This document shows, in pieces, positions 25,198 to 29,977 of a DNA stretch of 29,977 bases (positions are counted from its first letter, which is position 1; every line of letters starts with the position of its first letter). The notes below the pieces were generated by a model. It searched no databases. It worked only from the letters and a program-made list of their open reading frames with translations, and was not told the DNA's origin. A program made the position numbers and the translations under genes. Origin of the DNA: a virus; the IMG/VR virus record IMGVR_UViG_3300033571_015411, positions 1-29,977 of that record; one strand, given 5' to 3'.

Positions 25198-25947
25198 ATG
25201 AGCCAGATCCTTTATCGTGGCGCGCCGATCGGTGGCGCGTATTCCGGTGGCAATATCCAAGCGCTTATCGCGGAAGCAACGGGCAACGCAAAGACGGGCC
25301 CGGCGCTTACGCTCTGGATCCTGCCCGACACTGCAGACGACGGCCCCAACCCTTGGGCGCTGATCAAGGCTAACGGTAGCGCGTCCACGTGTGGCGATTG
25401 TCCACTGCAGGACGGACGCTGCTACACTCATGCAGGGGCCAGCCAAGTTCTAACCGCTGGCGCTGCGTCGATCGTCAAGGCGCGCACTTGCGATACGGTC
25501 ACACCGTCTAGGCGTGTGCGTCGCGCCAGGTCTGCAGCATTCGGCGACGCTGCAGCGCTGCCCCTGGACGTACTTGAGCGATGGCGATCCATCCGCGCGC
25601 AGCACGATCTTGCGCCACTAGGCTACACGCATGCTTGGCGCACACGTCCCGATCTCGCCGTTGACCATATGGCCAGCGTGGAGACGGTAGACGACGCTGC
25701 GGCAGCGCGCGCGGCCGGCTGGCGTTACTTCCGTGTTCGTCCAGTCGGCTCGCCGTTGCTCGCAGGCGAGATCCAGTGCCCTGCGTCGGCAGAGTCTGCG
25801 CGCGCTAATGCCATCGACTGCAACCGCTGTGGCCTGTGCGACGGCAATACGCGCGGCAACCGTCGCCCTAGCGTATCGATTGAAGACCACGGCGCTGGCG
25901 CCAAGGTCGCCAGACGCGCAGCTAATTCGCTGCGCATCGGAGCCTAG
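25198..25947 (+). CDS. Cysteine-rich phage protein with CxxC clusters (249 aa)
   Basis: The N-terminal part contains ATGNAKTGPALTLWILP and then C65-x2-C68-x6-C75 (TCGDCPLQDGRCYTHAG). The pattern of a TGNxKTG stretch followed by CxxCP and CY recalls a group of phage proteins of unknown function I have seen described, but I cannot name it with certainty. A second group, C194, C208, C211 and C214 (CNRCGLCDG), gives enough ligands for a metal or iron-sulphur cluster. The frame is open to 25135; the ATG at 25198 is chosen for its GAGGG site. The last 30 bases form a hairpin resembling the shared leader element. Confidence 0.7.
   Translation: MSQILYRGAPIGGAYSGGNIQALIAEATGNAKTGPALTLWILPDTADDGPNPWALIKANGSASTCGDCPLQDGRCYTHAGASQVLTAGAASIVKARTCDTVTPSRRVRRARSAAFGDAAALPLDVLERWRSIRAQHDLAPLGYTHAWRTRPDLAVDHMASVETVDDAAAARAAGWRYFRVRPVGSPLLAGEIQCPASAESARANAIDCNRCGLCDGNTRGNRRPSVSIEDHGAGAKVARRAANSLRIGA
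25916..25943 (+). promoter_or_regulatory. Leader-like hairpin inside the 3' end of the cysteine-rich gene
   Basis: GCGCAG (25916-25921) pairs with CTGCGC (25930-25935), followed by ATCGGAGCC exactly as after the leader hairpins at 24572 and 24837. It ends two bases before the stop codon, and no start codon follows at the right distance. It may be a relic or a processing site. Confidence 0.45.
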
Positions 25948-25958
25948 GCTAGACTGCC

Positions 25959-26005
25959 ATCCGCGCCCCGGTGGGCTTGTCGCGGTCCGACTCCGCGACG
26001 CGGAT
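25959..26005 (+). ncRNA. tRNA-like three-way junction, copy 1
   Basis: A seven-bp closing stem (ATCCGCG 25959-25965 with CGCGGAT 25999-26005) encloses a CCC/GGG arm with loop CGGT (25966-25975), a linker CTTGT, and a five-bp arm CGCGG/CCGCG with the seven-base loop TCCGACT (25981-25997). The loop has T, C, G and A at the places of tRNA T-loop 54, 56, 57 and 58. There is no anticodon arm and no CCA end. Copy 2 at 26750 has the same architecture with different paired bases. It lies in the leader of a zinc-ribbon gene. Confidence 0.6.
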
Positions 26006-26007
26006 CC

Positions 26008-26047
26008 GCTGCAATCCTGCAGCACCTTGCGCCAGACTATTGGCGCA
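26008..26047 (+). promoter_or_regulatory. Two hairpins between the tRNA-like element and the first zinc-ribbon gene
   Basis: GCTGCA (26008-26013) and TGCAGC (26018-26023) form the first stem, matching a hairpin in the same place after copy 2. TGCGCCA (26028-26034) and TGGCGCA (26041-26047) form the second, which is the shared GCGCC/GGCGC leader type, followed by TGAGG and the ATG at 26063. Confidence 0.6.
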
Positions 26048-26062
26048 CAATGAGGCTACACC

Positions 26063-26227
26063 ATGATCATGCGTCACCAGTGCCCCCGATGCCTTGCCGT
26101 GCACACTACCGCGCGCGGCCTGTGCCCTTCCTGCAACCGTCGCCAAGCTATCGCCGACGCCGTAGGCACGGCGATCGTGTTCGCCGTCGTCGCCTTGCTT
26201 GGCCTAACCTTGGTCGCAATTCGCTAA
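26063..26227 (+). CDS. Zinc-ribbon membrane miniprotein A (54 aa)
   Basis: The protein starts MIMRHQCPRC and has C7-x2-C10 and C21-x2-C24, a zinc-ribbon or rubredoxin-like knuckle pair, then a membrane helix from about 30 to 53 (GTAIVFAVVALLGLTLVAI). It is a paralogue of the 57-residue protein at 26825, with the same start, cysteine spacing and membrane helix. Topology would place the ribbon in the cytoplasm if the basic residues stay inside. The start is supported by TGAGG seven bases upstream and by the paralogue. Function unknown; a membrane-tethered metal-binding regulator is one possibility. Confidence 0.7.
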   Translation: MIMRHQCPRCLAVHTTARGLCPSCNRRQAIADAVGTAIVFAVVALLGLTLVAIR

Positions 26228-26238
26228 CGTCTACGCTG

Positions 26239-26256
26239 GCGCCAGCATATAGGCGC
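26239..26256 (+). promoter_or_regulatory. Leader hairpin (GCGCC/GGCGC type) of the 90-aa gene
   Basis: GCGCC (26239-26243) and GGCGC (26252-26256) enclose AGCATATA, followed by AAAGG and the ATG at 26268. The 5' half also belongs to the perfect palindrome GCTGGCGCCAGC (26235-26246), so two alternative folds are possible. Confidence 0.5.
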
Positions 26257-26267
26257 AAAGGTATCCC

Positions 26268-26540
26268 ATGACCTACGTTGACCAGTTGATCCGTGCCGTC
26301 CATGACAGTTTCTGGCACAACACGCCGCAGCATATTTACCACTGCCACGACCTCGCAGAGGCGCGCGACGAAATTGACGCCGCTTGGCTCGAGCTGAATT
26401 TGCATCGAGATCGCTTTGACGCCGTCGACACAGACTGGGAAATGGACGGCGACACTATGATCGTCCACGGCTGGACCGACGACGACGCGCGCACCATCCA
26501 GATCCACCTGCACCGTGGGGGTCGCAATGCTGCGTTGTAG
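26268..26540 (+). CDS. Hypothetical acidic protein (90 aa)
   Basis: The protein is acidic and His/Asp-rich (HNTPQHIYHCHDLAEARDEI; TDWEMDGDTMIVHGWTDDDA). The N-terminal half is helical and the C-terminal half ends in two or three strands (TMIVHGW, TIQIHLHRGG). I do not recognise a family. Small acidic early phage proteins sometimes mimic DNA or bind host enzymes, but this is not shown here. The AAAGG ribosome binding site is about six bases before the ATG. Its last 14 bases overlap the next gene. Confidence 0.65.
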   Translation: MTYVDQLIRAVHDSFWHNTPQHIYHCHDLAEARDEIDAAWLELNLHRDRFDAVDTDWEMDGDTMIVHGWTDDDARTIQIHLHRGGRNAAL

Positions 26541-26742
26541 CTACATGTCGCCGCCGCGCGAGGGCGACTGGCTAGCCTACACTGCAGACCGTAGCCAGTT
26601 CATATCGGCGCGCAGCCTCGACGCACTGCGCACAAAGGTGCAAGTCCTGCGACGCAAAGGCGCTGACTTGGGACGCACAGCCTACCTGCGACACGGCCAC
26701 GGCGCCGACGCATACGACACCGCCCATCCTTGGGCATTGTAG
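26527..26742 (+). CDS. Hypothetical basic protein (71 aa)
   Basis: The gene overlaps the end of the upstream gene by 14 bases in another frame. The ATG at 26527 follows GTGGGGGT; a GTG four codons earlier is an alternative start. The product is basic, with a helix in the middle (SLDALRTKVQVLRRKGADLG) and a Trp/His-containing tail (HGADAYDTAHPWAL). No family is recognised. Overlap suggests coupled translation. It ends eight bases before the second tRNA-like element. Confidence 0.6.
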   Translation: MLRCSYMSPPREGDWLAYTADRSQFISARSLDALRTKVQVLRRKGADLGRTAYLRHGHGADAYDTAHPWAL

Positions 26743-26749
26743 CCACACA

Positions 26750-26796
26750 CTGCGTGCCCTAGTGGGCAAGTCCAGGTGCGATCCCTGGTCACGCAG
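26750..26796 (+). ncRNA. tRNA-like three-way junction, copy 2
   Basis: CTGCGTG (26750-26756) pairs with CACGCAG (26790-26796). Inside are CCC/GGG with loop TAGT (26757-26766), a linker CAAGT, and CCAGG/CCTGG with the seven-base loop TGCGATC (26772-26788). Every arm has the same length as in copy 1 while most bases in the seven-bp stem and in the five-bp arm differ and remain paired, so there is compensating change. The loop again has T, C, G and A at T-loop positions 54, 56, 57 and 58. Confidence 0.6.
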
Positions 26797-26797
26797 C

Positions 26798-26813
26798 CGC
26801 TGCATCTGCAGCG
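26798..26813 (+). promoter_or_regulatory. Hairpin between the second tRNA-like element and zinc-ribbon gene B
   Basis: CGCTGC (26798-26803) and GCAGCG (26808-26813) enclose ATCT, the counterpart of the hairpin at 26008-26023. ATGGTGGTGCCATG follows directly and can also fold so that the GGTGG ribosome binding site sits in a small loop next to the start codon at 26825. Confidence 0.55.
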
Positions 26814-26824
26814 ATGGTGGTGCC

Positions 26825-26998
26825 ATGATCATCCGCAACCAGTGTCCCAATTGCCTGCGTGCCCACGCACGCGGGCGCGGCTACCTGTGCCAAGAATGCG
26901 ACGACGCAGCCGCAAGGCTCAACCGCTCGCTCGACATCGGCGCCGTGGTCTATCTCATTCTGGCGGCGCTATTCATCTACGCCTTTGTGCGCGAATAA
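26825..26998 (+). CDS. Zinc-ribbon membrane miniprotein B (57 aa)
   Basis: It starts MIIRNQCPNC and has C7-x2-C10 and C22-x2-C25, then a membrane helix about 37-55 (GAVVYLILAALFIYAFV) and a short charged tail. It is a paralogue of the 54-residue protein at 26063: same N-terminus, cysteine pairs and helix, with one extra residue between the cysteine pairs. The longer open frame starts at 26762, inside the tRNA-like element, so the ATG at 26825 is chosen by comparison with the paralogue. Function unknown. Confidence 0.7.
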   Translation: MIIRNQCPNCLRAHARGRGYLCQECDDAAARLNRSLDIGAVVYLILAALFIYAFVRE

Positions 26999-27008
26999 AG
27001 GGGCGACT

Positions 27009-27263
27009 ATGTACCTGCAACTCGTGAACCTTACGGTAAACCAGCAACACGCACTGCAAGACTATTTGGACACGCCGATTGGCGACTGGCCTGAGACTGA
27101 CAAGGCTTGGCGCAGACTGCTAGGCTTGCTGCCTGATGACAGGCGACGCAATGCCAGCGTGACCGAGCGCAACCTGTCACGCACTAGGCGAGCGCAAGAG
27201 CTAGTGCGCTTGGCCACAGGGTGCAGCTGGTACAGTTGCCACCCGTCACGCAAGGGCAGGTAG
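27009..27263 (+). CDS. Hypothetical basic protein (84 aa)
   Basis: A small protein of mixed structure: MYLQLVNLTVNQQHALQDYL forms a strand plus helix, then DKAWRRLLGLLPDDRRRNAS and a basic C-terminus with CSWYSCHPSRKG. I do not recognise a family. The ATG at 27009 is ten bases after the upstream stop, with AAAGGGG as ribosome binding site, so the pair is probably translated together. The longer open frame back to 26859 lies inside the zinc-ribbon gene and is rejected. Confidence 0.65.
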   Translation: MYLQLVNLTVNQQHALQDYLDTPIGDWPETDKAWRRLLGLLPDDRRRNASVTERNLSRTRRAQELVRLATGCSWYSCHPSRKGR

Positions 27264-27325
27264 CCTCTTGCATATGGGCACATGCGCCCGCATCATATTG
27301 CCTACGCCGCCGCTGCGAGGTACAT

Positions 27326-27787
27326 ATGGACACGCCTGTAGGAACAGATTGCAAGACCAAGTGCAAGAATTTGCTGGCCATGTTGCGAGCGATGCACCTG
27401 CTACACCACACCGCACACCTGCAAGCCAGCGGCGAGACGTCCTACCAGGATCACCTGCTGTTCGAGCGCCTCTACGGTGGACTTGTCGGCGAGGCAGATG
27501 GACTGGCAGAGAAGTTGGTTAGCCTGTACGACAACGACGCCGTCGATGCCGTCGATCAGGCTGGACGCATCGACACTATTTGTCAGCGCGCCAAACAAGC
27601 AAGCAAGGATCCCATCAAGCGCGCCTACATGCTCGAAGAGGGCCTGCAGGATGTCATCGACGCAGTTCGGACTTCTCTCAAGAAGGAAGATAAGCTGTCA
27701 ATTGGCATGGACAACTTCCTTCAGGGACTTGCCGACACTCACGAGACGGCCTGCTACTTGCTCAAGCAGCGCATGCGGAAAGGTTGA
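27326..27787 (+). CDS. Dps-like ferritin-family protein (153 aa)
   Basis: Four-helix ferritin-like fold of the Dps type. H31, H43, D58 and E62 (in HHTAHLQASG, YQDHLLFERLY and GEADGLAEKL) fall at the numbering and spacing of the inter-subunit ferroxidase centre known from Listeria Dps. The last helix, FLQGLADTHETACYLLKQRM, matches the C-terminal helix of the family. The length (153) is typical. Dps proteins form dodecamers that oxidise and store iron and can bind and protect DNA; here it may protect phage DNA or lower free iron. The frame extends to 27221, but the ATG at 27326 has GCGAGG upstream. The stop codon overlaps the -35 box of the next promoter. Confidence 0.75.
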   Translation: MDTPVGTDCKTKCKNLLAMLRAMHLLHHTAHLQASGETSYQDHLLFERLYGGLVGEADGLAEKLVSLYDNDAVDAVDQAGRIDTICQRAKQASKDPIKRAYMLEEGLQDVIDAVRTSLKKEDKLSIGMDNFLQGLADTHETACYLLKQRMRKG

Positions 27788-27811
27788 CACCTACGCCGCC
27801 GCCTGTATCAT
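27784..27811 (+). promoter_or_regulatory. Sigma70-type promoter for the replication genes
   Basis: TTGACA (27784-27789) and TATCAT (27806-27811) are 16 bases apart. The -35 box contains the stop codon of the Dps-like gene. Transcription would start near 27818 and make a leader of about 155 bases before the initiator gene. Confidence 0.6.
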
Positions 27812-27824
27812 AGACCCCGCCACC

Positions 27825-27857
27825 CGCTGGTAGCGCAGCGATGGCAGAGGAAAGCCA
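27825..27857 (+). promoter_or_regulatory. Paired hairpins at the start of the replication leader
   Basis: CGCTG (27825-27829) pairs with CAGCG (27836-27840); next, TGGC (27842-27845) pairs with GCCA (27854-27857) with AGAGGAAA in the loop. The layout and several bases match the hairpin pair at 26798-26824 before zinc-ribbon gene B, with a GTG at the place of its ATG. Confidence 0.45.
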
Positions 27858-28004
27858 GTGACCAAGAACCTCCAAAGCATAGCGGACTTCACGGGTTGCC
27901 GACTGCGCGCTACTGGCTACGCGCAGGAACGGACGCTACCTCCCGTGGAGTCCGCTATGCGGTGGAGGGCAGATGCCTCCCTCTTTCCGTCTGGTCTACG
28001 CTGA
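27858..28004 (+). CDS. Possible small leader ORF (48 aa, GTG start)
   Basis: A GTG at 27858 follows AGAGGAAA at a good distance and opens a 48-codon frame beginning MTKNLQSIADFTGCRLRATG that runs through the 19-bp stem and ends 32 bases inside the initiator gene. Agreement of its start with the ATG position of the zinc-ribbon gene B leader supports it. Against it, the frame is constrained by the inverted repeat and the product matches nothing I know. If translated, ribosomes would open the stem and couple to the initiator gene. Confidence 0.3.
   Translation: MTKNLQSIADFTGCRLRATGYAQERTLPPVESAMRWRADASLFPSGLR
27877..27960 (+). ncRNA. 84-base structured element with a 19-bp closing stem
   Basis: 27877-27895 and 27942-27960 pair over 19 positions without a gap; 18 are Watson-Crick and one is a U-G wobble in RNA. 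Inside, CTGCGCG (27903-27909) pairs with CGCGCAG (27920-27926) across a ten-base loop. The initiator ribosome binding site (GGTGGAGGG) begins directly after the stem. It could be a regulatory leader fold, a processing site, or, as DNA, a single-strand initiation or protein-binding site. Confidence 0.65.
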
Positions 28005-28986
28005 CATCTGGCCGCAGCTAGCAGGTACGAGCGCGCTATCCCAGGCGTTGTACTTCAGGCTCGCTGCAGGCCCCGACGCCAGAGCGTTTCCCGTCACGCC
28101 GATGCGCATGCGAGCGCTTGCCGACGATCTGCAGGTATCCCTGCAGGCGCTGCGCCCCGCTCTGCAGACGCTCGTCGAGCGCAACCTCATCATGCTCGAC
28201 AACGCCGCAGCACCGACTCTTGCCTACTGCCCCGCCAGAATGAGGCACGAATTTCCCCGACATCTTGCCCACCACAAGGCATGGTCACGCCAAGTTCTTG
28301 ACTACCACTGGGCTAGCTTCGGTCAGCAACTCGCTGAAGATATTCAACTCAGACCCCCCACCCCTTACCCCACCCCTCCCCCCACCCCTACCCCCACCCC
28401 TTACCCCAGGGGTGGGGTAGGTAAGGATAAGGATACAGATACAGATAGTACTTCGTACTATCTATCGCCTGCTGCTGACGCAGCCGCCGACGATTGGGAT
28501 CGGCTCGTAGCGGACATGGGCAGCAAGCAGGGTGAACTGCTCGACGCAGCAGATGCCCCTAGGACGCGCGATACGGGCGCGAAGCAGGCCAAGGCCATCC
28601 TCCACAGGAAACTCGCGTCTGAGGCGGCAAAGCGTTGGTTGCAGACTATGGTGCCGCCCAATGCGCCTGTGCAGGCAGACGCTGCGTGGATGAAGCTGAA
28701 CGCACGCAACGTGACTACCGTAGTGGCTGCGCTTGGAAACATCAGGTACTTGCAGACGTTGTTTGAGTACAGCAAGGACAACCTGCCCTACTACGCTGGC
28801 CTGCCCTACGGACAGCACGCCCAGGTCAGGGTTTGGACGATGACGGAGTGGTGCAGCAGGGCGAACGTCGAGAAAGTCCACGCCCAACTTGCTGCATGGA
28901 TGCTGCGCGAACACGGCAGGGAGACACGCATCGTACTGGACTGGTCGCGCAAGCCTGAACCCGAAATGCTGGAGGACGTCCAATGA
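27973..28986 (+). CDS. Replication initiator / helicase-loader-like protein (337 aa)
   Basis: The N-terminal 100 residues look like a winged helix-turn-helix domain (TPMRMRALADDLQVSLQALR, then PALQTLVERNLIMLDN), as in phage replication initiators of the lambda O or DnaT/DnaD type. A Pro/Thr-rich linker (PPTPYPTPPPTPTPTPYP, about 127-145) and a charged stretch separate it from a helical C-terminal domain (about 220-337). It overlaps the DnaB-type helicase gene by ATGA, so the pair is likely one functional unit: origin binding and helicase loading. The linker DNA is C-rich and repeat-rich and may be the origin. The ATG follows GGAGGG. The exact family is not recognised. Confidence 0.6.
   Translation: MPPSFRLVYADIWPQLAGTSALSQALYFRLAAGPDARAFPVTPMRMRALADDLQVSLQALRPALQTLVERNLIMLDNAAAPTLAYCPARMRHEFPRHLAHHKAWSRQVLDYHWASFGQQLAEDIQLRPPTPYPTPPPTPTPTPYPRGGVGKDKDTDTDSTSYYLSPAADAAADDWDRLVADMGSKQGELLDAADAPRTRDTGAKQAKAILHRKLASEAAKRWLQTMVPPNAPVQADAAWMKLNARNVTTVVAALGNIRYLQTLFEYSKDNLPYYAGLPYGQHAQVRVWTMTEWCSRANVEKVHAQLAAWMLREHGRETRIVLDWSRKPEPEMLEDVQ
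28354..28463. other. C-rich, repeat-rich core inside the initiator gene (candidate origin)
   Basis: 28354-28407 is almost pure ACCCC/TACCCC units, ended by the stem TACCCC/GGGGTA (28402-28407 with 28414-28419). Two AAGGAT units (28423-28434), two ACAGAT units (28435-28446) and a nine-bp inverted repeat AGATAGTAC/GTACTATCT with three-base loop (28443-28463) follow. Lambdoid phages carry iterons inside gene O in a comparable position. The opposite strand is G-rich enough for quadruplex formation. Confidence 0.45.
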
Positions 28987-29977
28987 ACATCGCAGATGTG
29001 TGCGACGTGACGGCAGAGCGCGTGGTACTGGCTACGATGGTGGCCAACGGCGAACACGCAGCCAAGGCGTGGCAATCGTCGGGCTGCACTGTGGACATGC
29101 TGACGGACAGCGTGGTCCGCAGGGCCGTGTCCGCGTGGCTGGATGCCTACGCAATCCGCAAGACGGCAGGATTGCTCGACGCTACAGCGACGTTGCCGGA
29201 GCAGGAACGCGACCGCGTGATGGCAGACCTTCACCTCGACGTCGCAGACTGCGCACCCTACCTGCGCAGTATCCGCGTACACCATGAGCAGCGCGAAGCC
29301 ATGATCGCGATCCAGCAGCACATGTGGGCAGCAGCTACGGCACGCAGCCCCGAAGACAGGCTCGACGCACTGAGCGCAGCCAAGGCTGTGCATGTGCCGC
29401 GCATCGACGGGCAGGCAAGCAAGGACAAGGCCACGCTGCTGGCCGAACTCTTCGCAGAGGATGTGTCGGGTGTCGAGAAGCTGCCGCCCGTGTCGACCTC
29501 GCTGCGCTGCTTGGACAACGCAATGGCTGGAGGCTTCCGTGCGAACAGGTTGTACATCCTGAGCGCTCGACCTGGTGGAGGCAAGACCTCGTTGGCGCTG
29601 GCGATGATGGCGTCCGCATGCAGGGCTGGCAAACGGGTCATGTTCGTCTCGCTGGAGATGGAAGCGAGCGAACTGCACCGCAGGCTGGCAAGCTACCTGT
29701 CGGGCGTCCCGTTGCTAGGGTCGAGGGCTGCGACACCTACGGAAGCTGCCGCATTGCGAGATGCCTACGCGCAGATGGCTGGGTGGGACTACGAAATCTG
29801 GGACAGGCCTCCGCGCAGCTACGACGAGGTGGTGCAGTGGCTGTGTGCGCAGCATGAGACGAAGCCGCTAGGCATGGTCATCCTCGACTACCTGCAACTG
29901 CTCCCCAGCACAGGCGCAGAGCGCGATGATCTGAGTATCGGTCAGCACACTACCCGCAGCAAGAACCTGGCCAAACT
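28983..29977 (+). CDS. DnaB-type replicative helicase, 3' end outside the window
   Basis: The frame begins at ATG 28983 (MNIADVCDVTAERVVLATMV) and stays open for 331 codons to the window end. An N-terminal helical domain (about 1-115) and linker precede the RecA-like motor. Walker A is ARPGGGKTS (about 195-203), followed by VMFVSLEME (motif 1a, about 220) and Walker B VILDYLQLL (about 299-307). These are the signatures of hexameric DnaB helicases, which unwind the fork 5' to 3'. The start overlaps the stop of the initiator-like gene (ATGA). The C-terminal arginine finger region lies beyond the edge. Confidence 0.85.
   Translation, partial: MNIADVCDVTAERVVLATMVANGEHAAKAWQSSGCTVDMLTDSVVRRAVSAWLDAYAIRKTAGLLDATATLPEQERDRVMADLHLDVADCAPYLRSIRVHHEQREAMIAIQQHMWAAATARSPEDRLDALSAAKAVHVPRIDGQASKDKATLLAELFAEDVSGVEKLPPVSTSLRCLDNAMAGGFRANRLYILSARPGGGKTSLALAMMASACRAGKRVMFVSLEMEASELHRRLASYLSGVPLLGSRAATPTEAAALRDAYAQMAGWDYEIWDRPPRSYDEVVQWLCAQHETKPLGMVILDYLQLLPSTGAERDDLSIGQHTTRSKNLAK

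Noticed and set aside
25950-26010. Complete tRNA gene
   Set aside because: The T-arm-like and stem parts are there, but the anticodon arm is missing and no CCA end is present; described as a tRNA-like structure instead. The same holds for the element at 26750-26796.
27268-27522. 84-codon plus-strand frame overlapping the Dps-like gene
   Set aside because: It is a shadow of the better-supported Dps-like frame and has the Arg/Pro/Ala-rich look of an alternative reading frame.
1-29977. CRISPR array, insertion sequence or T7-type consensus promoter
   Set aside because: No regularly spaced repeats with variable spacers, no transposase or terminal inverted repeats, and no match to the T7 class promoter consensus was seen by eye.

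Overview
The window is part of the genome of a tailed double-stranded DNA bacteriophage with a short-tailed (podovirus-like) virion. The evidence is an ordered minus-strand morphogenesis block: large terminase, portal, scaffold, major capsid protein, tail adaptor, a nozzle-like protein and very large internal/ejection-type proteins. No tail-tube, sheath or tape-measure gene is seen, and no integrase, repressor or RNA polymerase gene lies inside the window. The host cannot be told from this sequence. Both ends of the window cut a gene.

Positions 1-23783 (minus strand, transcribed toward position 1) form one tightly packed late operon. In order of transcription it holds a possible small terminase, the large terminase, a small membrane/coiled-coil protein, an 883-residue Ala/Pro-rich protein, a glycine-rich protein, portal, scaffold, major capsid protein, a likely capsid accessory protein, an unknown coiled-coil protein, adaptor, nozzle, a beta-helix protein, an unknown protein, three internal/ejection-type proteins (470, 306 and 1643 residues), two small proteins and a partial gene. 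Several neighbours overlap by 1-4 bases (at 432, 761, 9336, 11477 and 12675), which suggests translational coupling. A strong hairpin follows the capsid gene, in the place where T7-type phages have their late terminator.

Positions 23784-24604 form a divergent control region of about 820 bases without a gene. It contains a long imperfect hairpin, a small palindrome with extra half-sites, a roughly 260-base alternating purine-pyrimidine and C-rich tract, and a sigma70-type promoter facing right.

Positions 24605-27787 (plus strand) hold nine small early-type genes: small membrane proteins, two paralogous zinc-ribbon/membrane proteins, a cysteine-rich protein, several unknowns and a Dps-like ferritin. 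The spaces between them carry RNA-like structures. At least five leaders share a GCGCC/GGCGC hairpin just before the ribosome binding site. Two carry a compensated three-way junction resembling a tRNA without its anticodon arm (7-bp stem, 3-bp arm, T-loop-like arm), each in front of one of the two zinc-ribbon paralogues. This is the most novel-looking part of the window.

Positions 27784-29977 (plus strand) are the start of the replication module. A sigma70-type promoter is followed by a 155-base leader with a 19-bp stem, a replication-initiator-like gene with an unusual C-rich and repeat-rich centre that could be an origin, and a DnaB-type helicase cut by the window end.
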